From Bacillota bacterium (GTDB lineage Bacteria > Bacillota > Clostridia > Lachnospirales > Lachnospiraceae), in contig JAEZFK010000032.1 of the NCBI GenBank assembly GCA_023437715.1, positions 101,791 to 165,790 of the forward strand: 64,000 bases of DNA, in the 5' to 3' direction. Made by a program: the position numbers and the translations under genes. The stretch's first letter is position 1. Each line of letters starts with the position of its first letter. The notes beneath the pieces are model-generated. The model had not been told where the DNA came from. It saw only the letters and a program-made list of their open reading frames with translations, and did not search any database. Of the stretch, positions 49,663 through 58,504 are shown in pieces.

Positions 49663-51057
49663 ATGGAAACACAAAAAAAAGGAGGTTTTTTAGACAAGGT
49701 ATTTCACTTGTCTGAAAATCACACCGATGTGAGAACTGAAATCGTGGCTGGGGTAACCACGTTTATGACTATGGCTTATATTCTTGCAGTCAATCCGAAA
49801 ATCTTAGGTGCTGCGGGAATGGACTCCGGGGCTGTATTTACGGCTACTGCTCTTGCATCGCTGTTTTCCACTCTTTTGATGGCAATACTTGCAAACTATC
49901 CTTTTGCTCTGGCTCCTGGAATGGGACTTAATGCGTATTTCGCATATACCGTAGTTCTTAACATGGGCTATACCTGGCAGGTAGCTTTGACTGCAGTATT
50001 TGTGGAAGGCCTTGTTTTCATTCTTCTTTCACTGACCAATGTGCGGGAAGCGATTTTCAATGCGATTCCAATGAACCTAAAGCACGCAGTATCCGTTGGT
50101 ATCGGCCTGTTCATCGCATTTATCGGACTGCAGAATGCAAAAATTGTTGTGGACAGCTCAACTCTTGTAACGGTATACTCCTTTAAGGGAGCCATGGAGA
50201 ACGGCACATTCCACACCGTTGGAATCACGGTTGTATTATCAATCATCGGAATTTTAATCACAGCTGTACTGCTTGTAAAGAATGTAAAAGGCAATATTTT
50301 ATGGGGAATTGTCTGCACCTGGATTCTCGGCATGATCTGCCAGGCCGTAGGCTTATACCAGCCAAACCCGGAGATGGGAATGTTCAGCGTATTCCCGGAT
50401 CTTTCCAAGGGCTTCGGCATCCCGGATATGTCCTCTACTTTCTTCAAACTGGACTTTTCCAAGGTTTTTTCCTTAAACTTCCTGGTGGTCATGTTTGCAT
50501 TCCTGTTTGTAGATGTATTTGATACCCTGGGAGCCTTAATCGGTGTGGCATCCAAGGCAGATATGCTGGATAAGGAAGGAAAGCTTCCCCACATCAAGGG
50601 CGCATTAATGTCAGACGCTGTCGGTACCTCCGTAGGCGCACTGCTTGGTACCTCCACAATCGCTGCTTTCGTAGAAAGTGCAGCAGGCGTTGCAGAAGGC
50701 GGAAGAACCGGACTGACCTCAGTGGTTATCTCCATCCTGTTTGGTTTATCCCTGTTCTTATCCCCGCTTTTCTTAGCCATTCCGTCCTTTGCTACGGCTC
50801 CGGCTCTGATCGTGGTAGGCTTCCTGATGATGACCTCCATTACCAAAGTGAATTTTTCAGATTTCACAGAGGCAATTCCGGCCTATATCACAATCATCGC
50901 AATGCCTTTCATGTACAGCATTTCCGAAGGCATTTCCATGGGAACCATCGCTTATGTTGTGATTAATGTAATCGCCGGCAAAGCAAAAGACAAAAAAATC
51001 AGCACACTTATGTATGTTCTAGCGGTATTATTTGTGTTAAAATATGTATTGATATAA
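49663..51057 (+). CDS. Purine permease, NCS2 family (AzgA/PbuG type)
   Basis: A 464-residue transporter with about twelve membrane segments. EIVAGVTTFMTMAYILAVNPKILGAAGM near residue 30 and FAFLFVDVFDTLGALIGVASKADMLD near residue 280 match the AzgA branch, which takes up adenine, guanine and hypoxanthine with protons. It starts 63 bases after guaD with GAGGAGG as ribosome site and is most likely read from the same riboswitch-controlled transcript. No terminator was seen between them. Confidence 0.94.
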   Translation: METQKKGGFLDKVFHLSENHTDVRTEIVAGVTTFMTMAYILAVNPKILGAAGMDSGAVFTATALASLFSTLLMAILANYPFALAPGMGLNAYFAYTVVLNMGYTWQVALTAVFVEGLVFILLSLTNVREAIFNAIPMNLKHAVSVGIGLFIAFIGLQNAKIVVDSSTLVTVYSFKGAMENGTFHTVGITVVLSIIGILITAVLLVKNVKGNILWGIVCTWILGMICQAVGLYQPNPEMGMFSVFPDLSKGFGIPDMSSTFFKLDFSKVFSLNFLVVMFAFLFVDVFDTLGALIGVASKADMLDKEGKLPHIKGALMSDAVGTSVGALLGTSTIAAFVESAAGVAEGGRTGLTSVVISILFGLSLFLSPLFLAIPSFATAPALIVVGFLMMTSITKVNFSDFTEAIPAYITIIAMPFMYSISEGISMGTIAYVVINVIAGKAKDKKISTLMYVLAVLFVLKYVLI

Positions 51058-51259
51058 ATGATATAATAATAATGATATAATAATTAATAATATAGAAGAA
51101 ACAACTCAGAAACCGGTCAATAAATATATGGGCTGGCGGCGACATCACTTTGACAAATGCGTCTGTGTTTTGAAAAAGTCTCGTCTTCGTCAGTCCTTTT
51201 CACACAAAGCGGCCGGAAAGCTGTTTACACTTAAGAATTAGAATTGAGGAGGCGTATAT
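51058..51259 (+). other. Leader of the xdhABC genes
   Basis: 202 bases without a gene. The first 40 are an AT-rich run with repeated ATGATATAATAA-like units. GGGCTGGCG (51130-51138) pairs with CGTCAGTCC (51188-51196), two G-T wobbles, followed by four T; the 49-base loop is unusually long for a terminator. It may be a regulated leader. I recognise no known riboswitch. Confidence 0.4.
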
Positions 51260-53542
51260 ATGATAGTCGGAAAAAGTGTTACCCGAGTTGACGCGTTTGA
51301 TAAGGTCACGGGAAGAGCCAAATACACCGATGATCTCTGTGATAAGAGTGCTCTTATTGCTAAGATTTATCACTCTTCCATAGCAAACGGTATTGTAAAA
51401 TCCATTGATACTTCAGAGGCTGAAAAAGTACCAGGGGTGGTCAAGATAGTGACCTGTTTTGATGTGCCCAAGTACTATTTCCCAACAGCAGGCCATCCGT
51501 GGTCGACGGATCCCCACCATCAGGATGTTATGGACCGTCTTCTTTTGACGGACCGGGTGCGTTTCCACGGAGATGAAGTAGCTGCGGTAGTGGCTGAAAA
51601 TGAAATAGCCGCAAAGCAGGCAATCAAGGCCTTAAAGGTAGAATACGAGGAGTATCCCTTTGTTCTTGATCCCCAGGAGGCCATGAAGGACGGAGCTCCT
51701 CAGCTCCATGAGCAATATCCCAACAATATCCTTGGCCATTCCAGCGTCAGAAAAGGAAATCTGGAGGAAGCGATTAAGGAGCCGGGGCTGGTCAAAATCG
51801 AACAGTGGTATGATACGCCCATTGTTCAGCACTGTCACATTGAAAATCATATTTGCTATGCCAGCGCGGAAAATGGAAAAATAACCGTAGTATCCTCCAC
51901 TCAGATTCCTCATATCGTAAGACGAGTGGTAGGCCAGGCCCTTGGAATTCCGTGGGGGAATGTCCGCATCATCAAGCCTTATATCGGAGGCGGCTTCGGA
52001 AACAAGCAGGATGCCCTCTATGAGCCTCTCTGCGCCTATCTTTCCCAGTCGGTTGGAGGTCGTCTGGTTAAGCTTGATGTGACCCGTGAGGAAACCTTTG
52101 TAAGCAACCGTACAAGGCATGCCATCCGCAGCCATATCACCAGCTGGGTCCGCCCTGACGGCACCTTTGCGGCCCGTAAGCTGGAGTGCTTTTCCAATCA
52201 GGGAGCTTATGCCTCCCATGGACACGGAATTGCAGCAAAGGGCATGAACGCGTTTCCACAGCTTTATCCCTGCGAAAACGTGGAATGTGACGCTTATACC
52301 GTATTTACCAATATGCCTGTGGCAGGCGCCATGCGCGGCTATGGAATTCCGCAGGCCATGTTCCCGGTGGAAAGCCAGAGTGAGGACATTGCACTGGCAA
52401 TCGGCATGGACCCGGTAGAATTCCGCCGTAAAAACCTGATGCCTGTAGGCTATGTGGACGGTTTCTCTAAAAATGAAAATTATTCTGATACCTTTAATCA
52501 GTGTCTGGAGAAGGGAAAAGCATATATAGATTACGACAGAAAGAGGAAGGAATATGCGAACCAGACAGGTCCTGTCCGCAAAGGCGTCGGCTGTGCGGTA
52601 TTCTGGTATAACACGGCAGTATGGCCCATCAGCCTGGAGGTTTCCTCCTGCCGGATGGTGATGAACCAGGACGGCTCCATACAGGTACAGCTGGGAGAGA
52701 CGGAGATCGGCCAGGGAGCGGATACGGCCTTTGCCCAGATGGCCGCAGATGCGGTAGGCCTTCCCTTTGATATGGTTCATGTGATTTCCAACCAGGATAC
52801 GGATGTGACTCCTTTCGGAACAGGCTCCTATGCTTCAAGACAGACCTATGTAGGCGGCTTTTCCATCAAGCAGACCGGCCTCTTATTAAAGGAAAGAATT
52901 TTGAATTATGCTCATGAGCTGACCCGTATGCCTGTCTTTAATTTAGACATCAGGGACGGAAAGATCGTGCGCACCACAGACGGAAGAGAGCTTATGACCA
53001 TGGCTGAATTAGCCACAGAGGCGATTTACAGCCTGACCAACAGCCAGCATCTGACCTCTGAAAGCACCTACCAGATAAAGTCCAACGCTTATTCCTTTGG
53101 CTGCTGCTTTGCCGAGGTAGAGGTGGATATCCCCATGTGCAAGGTAAAGCTGGTGGATATTATCAACGTTCATGACTGCGGCCAGCTGATCAACCCGGCT
53201 CTTGCAAAGGCCCAGGTTCACGGAGGCATGAGCATGGGAATCGGCTACGCCCTTTCCGAGCAGCTTTTGATTGACGAAAAAACAGGCAGAACTTTAAATG
53301 ACAACCTGCTGGATTATAAACTGTCCACCACCATGGACCATCCTCATTTAGAGGCCCAGTTTGTGGAAAACTATGAGCCCACCAGCGCATACGGAACAAA
53401 GTCCCTGGGTGAGCCCCCGGCCTGTCCTGTGGCCCCGGCCATCCGCAATGCCATTTTAAATGCCACAGGCGTTTCTATGTACCAGATACCGATGACATCC
53501 CAGGCTTTGTTTAAACGGTTTAAAGAAGAGGGACTCATCTGA
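51260..53542 (+). CDS. xdhA: Xanthine dehydrogenase, molybdenum-binding subunit
   Basis: The 760-residue catalytic subunit that hydroxylates xanthine to urate. It shows the N-terminal aldehyde-oxidase domain (DKVTGRAKYTDDL), the GGGFGNKQD molybdopterin motif near residue 248, GAMRGYGIPQAMFP near residue 355 and SLGEPPACPVAPAI near the end, with the catalytic Glu. The separate FAD and iron-sulfur subunits follow, so it is the three-subunit form, unlike the fragment at the window's left end. It may use the selenium cofactor made via SelD; sequence does not prove this. Ribosome site GAGGAGG. Confidence 0.95.
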   Translation: MIVGKSVTRVDAFDKVTGRAKYTDDLCDKSALIAKIYHSSIANGIVKSIDTSEAEKVPGVVKIVTCFDVPKYYFPTAGHPWSTDPHHQDVMDRLLLTDRVRFHGDEVAAVVAENEIAAKQAIKALKVEYEEYPFVLDPQEAMKDGAPQLHEQYPNNILGHSSVRKGNLEEAIKEPGLVKIEQWYDTPIVQHCHIENHICYASAENGKITVVSSTQIPHIVRRVVGQALGIPWGNVRIIKPYIGGGFGNKQDALYEPLCAYLSQSVGGRLVKLDVTREETFVSNRTRHAIRSHITSWVRPDGTFAARKLECFSNQGAYASHGHGIAAKGMNAFPQLYPCENVECDAYTVFTNMPVAGAMRGYGIPQAMFPVESQSEDIALAIGMDPVEFRRKNLMPVGYVDGFSKNENYSDTFNQCLEKGKAYIDYDRKRKEYANQTGPVRKGVGCAVFWYNTAVWPISLEVSSCRMVMNQDGSIQVQLGETEIGQGADTAFAQMAADAVGLPFDMVHVISNQDTDVTPFGTGSYASRQTYVGGFSIKQTGLLLKERILNYAHELTRMPVFNLDIRDGKIVRTTDGRELMTMAELATEAIYSLTNSQHLTSESTYQIKSNAYSFGCCFAEVEVDIPMCKVKLVDIINVHDCGQLINPALAKAQVHGGMSMGIGYALSEQLLIDEKTGRTLNDNLLDYKLSTTMDHPHLEAQFVENYEPTSAYGTKSLGEPPACPVAPAIRNAILNATGVSMYQIPMTSQALFKRFKEEGLI

Positions 53543-53560
53543 TAAAAGGAGGAAAGCTTT

Positions 53561-54442
53561 ATGTATGATATGAAAGCATTATATGAAGCAAATACCGTGG
53601 AAGAGGCGGTAAAGCTTCGTTTAGAGCATCCCGAAGCCCAGATTATAGCGGGCGGAAGCGATGTTTTGATACAGATGCGTGAAGGAAAGCGCGCCGGAAA
53701 AGAACTGATCAGCATTTATATGATCAATGAGATGAGAGGCGTAAGTCTGGATGAGGAAGAGTCTGTCCGCATCGGCTCTCTCACCAGCTTTTCCCACATC
53801 ACTAAGGACCCCATTATCCAGAAGTACATCAATGTGCTTGGAGAAGCGGTGGACATGGTGGGCGGACCCCAGATAAGAAACATTGCCACCATCGGCGGAA
53901 ACACCTGCAACGGCGTTACCTCGGCGGATTCCGCCTCCACCCTTTTTGCCTGGGATGCGATCATTGAGCTGACAGGTCCTGAAGGCGTCCGCCGGATTCC
54001 CATCAGTGAATTCTATATAAAGGCAGGAACCGTGGATATCCGGGAGGGAGAGATTCAGACCGCAGTGATTATCCCCAAGAAAAGCTATGACGGCTACAAG
54101 GGCCATTATATCAAGTACGCTAACAGAAACGCCATGGATATTGCCACCACAGGCTGCTCCGTAAACGTAAAGCTGTCGGAGGATAAAAAGACCGTGGAAG
54201 ACGTCCGAATCGCCTACGGAGTGGCAGGCCCAATTCCAATGCGCACCAAAAGTGCGGAAAGCCTGGCAAAGGGCCAGCCGGTGTCAAAGGAACTGGCAGC
54301 AGCCTTTGGAAAAGAAGTCCTTGCAGACATTAATCCCCGTGACAGCTGGAGAGCCTCAAAGGATTTCCGTAAGCACATTGCCGTGGAAATGGCATCCCGC
54401 GGCTTCATAGAATCAGTGAAACTTTCAGGAGGTGAAATCTGA
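53561..54442 (+). CDS. xdhB: Xanthine dehydrogenase, FAD-binding subunit
   Basis: The 293-residue subunit that passes electrons from the iron-sulfur subunit to NAD+ through FAD. It has AGGSDVLIQMREGKR (residues 29-43) and the FAD-site segment IRNIATIGGNTCNGVTSADSAS near residue 107, followed by the CO dehydrogenase flavoprotein C-terminal domain. It starts 18 bases after xdhA with AGGAGGAAA, and its stop overlaps the next start (TGATG). No terminator interrupts the three genes. Confidence 0.95.
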   Translation: MYDMKALYEANTVEEAVKLRLEHPEAQIIAGGSDVLIQMREGKRAGKELISIYMINEMRGVSLDEEESVRIGSLTSFSHITKDPIIQKYINVLGEAVDMVGGPQIRNIATIGGNTCNGVTSADSASTLFAWDAIIELTGPEGVRRIPISEFYIKAGTVDIREGEIQTAVIIPKKSYDGYKGHYIKYANRNAMDIATTGCSVNVKLSEDKKTVEDVRIAYGVAGPIPMRTKSAESLAKGQPVSKELAAAFGKEVLADINPRDSWRASKDFRKHIAVEMASRGFIESVKLSGGEI

Positions 54443-54936
54443 TGTCGGTACAATATAAACTGGTAAGATGCACCATCAACGGAAAATACACGGAAACAAT
54501 GGTAGATGTGCGGGCCTCTCTGACCGATATGCTGAGAGATGATTACCGCCTGACCTCTGTAAAAAAGGGCTGTGAGGTAGGAGAATGCGGAGCCTGCAAC
54601 GTGATCATAGACCATGAATGCTTCAACTCCTGCATCTATCTGGCCATATGGGCAGAGGGAAAAGAAATCAAGACCTTAGAAAGCCTTATGGGACCTGACG
54701 GTGAGCTTTCCGACATCCAGCAGGCCTTTATAGACGAAACAGCAGTCCAGTGCGGATTCTGCACGCCGGGATTTATCATGTCGGCGGTGGAGATCCTGGA
54801 AAGCGGAAAAGAGTATACCAGAGACGAGCTTAAAAAGCTGATGTCCGGCCATTTATGCCGGTGCACAGGCTATGAGAATATCATAAATGCGGTGGAGAAA
54901 ACAATGCTCCGCAGGCTGGGAAAGCTTCCGGCTTAA
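54442..54936 (+). CDS. xdhC: Xanthine dehydrogenase, iron-sulfur subunit
   Basis: The 164-residue electron-transfer subunit with two [2Fe-2S] clusters. The ferredoxin-like cluster is at CEVGECGACNVIIDHECFNSC and the second at QCGFCTPGF plus CRCTGY. It overlaps xdhB by one base at TGATG, so translation is coupled. The family name XdhC is also used for a different maturation factor; here it means the iron-sulfur subunit. A terminator shared with the convergent araC-type gene follows. Confidence 0.95.
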   Translation: MSVQYKLVRCTINGKYTETMVDVRASLTDMLRDDYRLTSVKKGCEVGECGACNVIIDHECFNSCIYLAIWAEGKEIKTLESLMGPDGELSDIQQAFIDETAVQCGFCTPGFIMSAVEILESGKEYTRDELKKLMSGHLCRCTGYENIINAVEKTMLRRLGKLPA

Positions 54937-54998
54937 GCAGTTGAGTAATAAACAGTTGAGTAAGAAATAAGCAATGGAGCAGGATTTAAAATAAAATG

Positions 54999-55045
54999 AA
55001 AGAGCGGGGACAGGGCAGCGAAAAGCTGCTTTGTCCCCGCTCTTT
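54999..55045. terminator. Bidirectional terminator between xdhC and the AraC-type gene
   Basis: AAAGAGCGGGGACA (54999-55012) pairs with TGTCCCCGCTCTTT (55032-55045), enclosing a smaller AGC/GCT stem. T runs lie on both sides. Confidence 0.9.
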
Positions 55046-55048
55046 TCC

Positions 55049-55933
55049 TTATTCCGTATGCTTTCTGAATTCCCTGGGCGTCATCCCGAATTTTTCCTTA
55101 AAGCTCCGGTTAAAATAAGACAGATTATTAAATCCCGTATCCCCTGCAATGGTCAGGACAGAATCCTCAGAGGAAAGAAGAAGCCTGGAAGCCATGGTCA
55201 GCCGGTAATCATTTAAGTAGGGGGTAAAGGAGATTCCCATGGTGTTTTTAAAAAACCTCATAAAATGGGACTGGCTCATGCCGCAGGCCTCTGATATTTC
55301 CTTTATGGAAATGGGCCGGCTGTAGTGCTGTTCCATGTATTTAAGGATCTGCCTGGTTCGTTCCAGGTCCTTAGGAGGCCGGGAGGGAGCCGGTGGGAAA
55401 GAGGCTGCTTCATTGCCCCAGAAAAGGAAAAATAATTCAAACAGCTTTCCTTTTATGAACAGCTCCCAGCCCTCGGGAAAGGTTTCCCGGACCTGGTCGA
55501 TCTGGTCTAAGCAGAAAGCGATTCCCCTGTAGCAGGGGAAATCCTTTGTAATGAGCACAGGAAGATTTTTCTGCCCCCGGCTGATGGGGGAGAGATAGGA
55601 TTCCCAGCAGATATCCGGCTGTCTGGAACCTAAAAGGCTTAAGTGAAAAATAATGTTTTCATATTCCATGGATTCCTGCTTCCACTTTTCAATGGTATGG
55701 AGCTTGCCGGGGCAGACCACCACAATATCCCCGCCATGGACCTCATAGGGGACAAAATCCACGGACACCAGCCCGGCTCCCTTCTTAATATAAATAAATT
55801 CCATTTCCTCATGCCAATGGAGAGGGACCTTGTTAAAATCCAGGGGAATGGTGCAGGGATAGGTCAGATAAGGAAAGCCGGATGGGTCCTGCTCCCGCTT
55901 TTCCTGATAGTTTTCGTACTGTATAATATTCAT
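55049..55933 (-). CDS. AraC family regulator with cupin sensor
   Basis: A 294-residue regulator. The N-terminal cupin (VPLHWHEEMEFIYIKKGAG) would bind a small carbohydrate or similar ligand. The C-terminal AraC domain has two helix-turn-helix units: ISIKEISEACGMSQSHFMRFFKNTMG and LTIAGDTGFNNLSYFNRSFKEKFGMTPREFRK. It lies divergent from glgP, with 142 bases between the start codons, so it may control glgP or itself; the ligand is unknown. The ATG lacks a strong ribosome site, but the first codons are consistent with the family. Confidence 0.93.
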   Translation of the reverse strand: MNIIQYENYQEKREQDPSGFPYLTYPCTIPLDFNKVPLHWHEEMEFIYIKKGAGLVSVDFVPYEVHGGDIVVVCPGKLHTIEKWKQESMEYENIIFHLSLLGSRQPDICWESYLSPISRGQKNLPVLITKDFPCYRGIAFCLDQIDQVRETFPEGWELFIKGKLFELFFLFWGNEAASFPPAPSRPPKDLERTRQILKYMEQHYSRPISIKEISEACGMSQSHFMRFFKNTMGISFTPYLNDYRLTMASRLLLSSEDSVLTIAGDTGFNNLSYFNRSFKEKFGMTPREFRKHTE

Positions 55934-56075
55934 AAAACACCTGTTTCTCGAAAGACTTCATTCATTGATGATAGTATTGTATCATAATATGCCAGAATGC
56001 TGCAAGATAAACTGCAGTCCCGGGTACTATAATACTGGCATAATGTAAAAGAGAGAATAAAAAGGAGCAGTCTTT

Positions 56076-58325
56076 ATGAATATGGAACAGCGTATTTTTG
56101 AAATATGTGGCAAAGCGGCAGACCAGTGCTCCAGCAGGGAAATTTATTACGCCCTGCTGAAAATCGTACAGGAAGAAACCGGAAAAAGGCAGAGGGCGGA
56201 AGGAAAGAAAAAGGTATATTATATATCTGCGGAATTTCTCATCGGAAAGCTGCTTTCCAACAACCTGATTAACTTAGGGCTGTACGACCAGGTTTGTCAG
56301 CTTCTCAGTAAAAACGGCAAAAGCATCTGTGAGATTGAGGAAATGGAGCCTGAGCCCTCTCTTGGAAACGGAGGCCTTGGACGCCTTGCCGCCTGTTTTC
56401 TGGATTCCATGGCAACCCTTGGCCTAAACGGAGACGGAATCGGCCTCAATTACCATCTGGGCCTGTTTAAGCAGACCTTTGAGGACCATCTCCAGGCGGA
56501 AGCTCCCAACCCATGGATGGAGGAGAACAGCTGGCTGACAAAGACAGAGGTCTGCTACCCGGTAACCTTTAAGGGTCTGACTCTTTATTCCAGAATGTAT
56601 GATATCGGAGTCACCGGCTACCATGGCTCCTCCAATAAGCTTCATTTATTTGACTTAGAAACTGTGGATGAGGGAATCGTAAAGGAGGGCATCTCCTTTG
56701 ACAAAGAGGATATTAAAAAGAATCTGACCCTGTTTCTCTATCCTGACGACAGCGATGAGGCGGGCAGGAAGCTCCGCATTTACCAGCAGTATTTCATGGT
56801 CAGCAGCGCCGCCCAGTACATTCTGGACGAATGTGTCAGAAAGGGCTGCAGGCTTTACGACCTGCCGGATTATGCGGTGATCCAGATCAATGACACCCAT
56901 CCCTCCATGGTGATCCCGGAGCTGATCCGTCTTTTGACCATGCGGGGACTTCCCTTTGAAAAGGCGGCGGAGGCTGTCAGCAGGACCTGTGCCTACACCA
57001 ATCACACCATCCTTGCGGAAGCCCTTGAAAAATGGCCTCTGGAATACCTGAAGGAGGCCGTGCCCCAGCTGGTGCCTGTCATTGAAAAACTGGATAAACA
57101 GGTGCGGAAAGCTTATAAGGACCCGGCTGTGGCCATCATTGACGAGAAAGAGCTGGTGCATATGGCCCATATGGATATCCATTACGGCTTCAGCGTCAAT
57201 GGGGTGGCTTATCTTCACACGGAAATACTGAAAAAAAGCGAATTAAAGAAATTTTATGATATCTACCCGGAGAAATTTTCCAATAAAACCAACGGAATTA
57301 CTTTCCGGCGGTGGCTTCTCCACTGCAATCCCCTTCTTTCCCGGCTTATCACTTCAAGGATCGGAGAAGGCTATAAGACAGACGCCATGGAGCTGGAAAA
57401 ACTGGCCGCCTTTGAGGATGAGGCCACTTTAAGGGAACTGCTTCAAGTGAAACAGCAGAATAAGCTGGCCTTGAAAGAATATCTTATGTCAACCCAGGGT
57501 GTGGAAATCGACGAAAACTCTGTTTATGACATTCAGGTTAAACGGCTTCACGAGTATAAGCGGCAGCAGATGAACGCCCTTTACGTCATACACAAGTATC
57601 TGGAAATAAAAAGAGGAAACTTGCCCTCCACGCCGGTCACGGTGATTTTCGGCGCAAAGGCAGCTCCCGCCTATGTGATTGCAAAGGATATCATCCACCT
57701 GATTCTGTGTCTTCAGGAGCTGGTCAATAAGGACCCGGAAGTAAGCCCCTATCTCAAGGTGGTAATGGTGGAAAACTATAATGTGTCCAAGGCGGAGAAG
57801 CTGATTCCTGCCTGTGATATCTCCCAGCAGATTTCCCTGGCGTCCAAGGAGGCCAGCGGGACCGGAAATATGAAGTTCATGTTAAACGGTGCAGTGACCC
57901 TTGGAACCATGGACGGAGCCAATGTGGAAATTGCGGAGCTGGTGGGAAAGGAAAATATTTATATTTTCGGCGAATCCAGCGAGAACGTAATCCGCCATTA
58001 CGAAAAAGCCGATTATGTGTCGAAAGAATATTATAAGAAGGATGAGGAGATCCGGGAGGCCCTGGACTTTATGGTGGGAGAGGAAATGACCGCCATCGGC
58101 CATAAGGAAAACTTAAAACGGCTTTACGATGAGATATTAAAGAAAGACTGGTTCATGACCCTTTTGGATTATAAGGCCTATGAGGCTGCCAGAGAGAAAA
58201 TCTATAAGGATTATGAGGACCGGATGGTATGGGCAAAGAAAATGCTGGTCAATGTCAGCAAGGCCGGTTATTTCTCTTCAGACCGCACCATTTTCGAGTA
58301 CAACCGGGATATCTGGAAGCTTTAA
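56076..58325 (+). CDS. glgP: Glycogen/maltodextrin phosphorylase
   Basis: Releases glucose-1-phosphate from alpha-1,4-glucans with phosphate. The 749-residue protein has YYISAEFLIGKLLSNNL near residue 50, LGNGGLGRLAACFLDSMA near residue 95, and the PLP-binding segment KEASGTGNMKFMLNGA with Lys600. It is a bit shorter than the roughly 800 residues common in the family but complete at both ends. A TATAAT at 56028-56033 could be the -10, with no good -35. Ribosome site AAAGGAG. A terminator follows. Confidence 0.95.
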   Translation: MNMEQRIFEICGKAADQCSSREIYYALLKIVQEETGKRQRAEGKKKVYYISAEFLIGKLLSNNLINLGLYDQVCQLLSKNGKSICEIEEMEPEPSLGNGGLGRLAACFLDSMATLGLNGDGIGLNYHLGLFKQTFEDHLQAEAPNPWMEENSWLTKTEVCYPVTFKGLTLYSRMYDIGVTGYHGSSNKLHLFDLETVDEGIVKEGISFDKEDIKKNLTLFLYPDDSDEAGRKLRIYQQYFMVSSAAQYILDECVRKGCRLYDLPDYAVIQINDTHPSMVIPELIRLLTMRGLPFEKAAEAVSRTCAYTNHTILAEALEKWPLEYLKEAVPQLVPVIEKLDKQVRKAYKDPAVAIIDEKELVHMAHMDIHYGFSVNGVAYLHTEILKKSELKKFYDIYPEKFSNKTNGITFRRWLLHCNPLLSRLITSRIGEGYKTDAMELEKLAAFEDEATLRELLQVKQQNKLALKEYLMSTQGVEIDENSVYDIQVKRLHEYKRQQMNALYVIHKYLEIKRGNLPSTPVTVIFGAKAAPAYVIAKDIIHLILCLQELVNKDPEVSPYLKVVMVENYNVSKAEKLIPACDISQQISLASKEASGTGNMKFMLNGAVTLGTMDGANVEIAELVGKENIYIFGESSENVIRHYEKADYVSKEYYKKDEEIREALDFMVGEEMTAIGHKENLKRLYDEILKKDWFMTLLDYKAYEAAREKIYKDYEDRMVWAKKMLVNVSKAGYFSSDRTIFEYNRDIWKL

Positions 58326-58347
58326 TAAGGAAGGACTTGTCCTTATT

Positions 58348-58386
58348 AACAGATTTGGCACCAATGTTTAGTGCCAAATCTGTTTT
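58348..58386 (+). terminator. Terminator after glgP
   Basis: AACAGATTTGGCAC (58348-58361) pairs perfectly with GTGCCAAATCTGTT (58371-58384), followed by a T run. Confidence 0.92.
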
Positions 58387-58394
58387 TCTATTTG

Positions 58395-58423
58395 TTGAAA
58401 AAACCCGCGTCACCTCTTATAAT
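58395..58423 (+). promoter_or_regulatory. Promoter of the mannitol-type PTS locus
   Basis: TTGAAA (58395-58400), 17 bases, TATAAT (58418-58423). Confidence 0.75.
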
Positions 58424-58484
58424 GAAATTATCAATAAGAAATTGGTTGGCCAGCCATGATTTTATCGTTAAAATTCATAAAAAC

Positions 58485-58504
58485 GGGGGTTTAATGAAAT
58501 AATG
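58485..58504 (+). promoter_or_regulatory. Two-codon frame overlapping the mtlA start
   Basis: GGGGG (58485-58489) is followed by ATG AAA TAA (58494-58502), whose stop overlaps the mtlA ATG at 58502 (TAATG). The ribosome site is closer to the tiny frame (4 bases) than to mtlA (12 bases). It may tune mtlA translation. Confidence 0.4.

Noticed and set aside
49968..50867. A 299-codon minus-strand frame inside the purine permease gene
   Set aside because: Its composition is Thr/Pro/Ser-rich and without family features; the plus-strand gene is a clear AzgA-type permease.
51060..51100. AT-rich repeats ATGATATAATAA as a possible CRISPR or origin-like repeat
   Set aside because: Units are short, irregular and few, and there are no spacers.
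51632..52780. A 382-codon minus-strand frame inside xdhA
   Set aside because: It is a long shadow frame of a well-conserved gene and lacks a recognisable domain or ribosome site.
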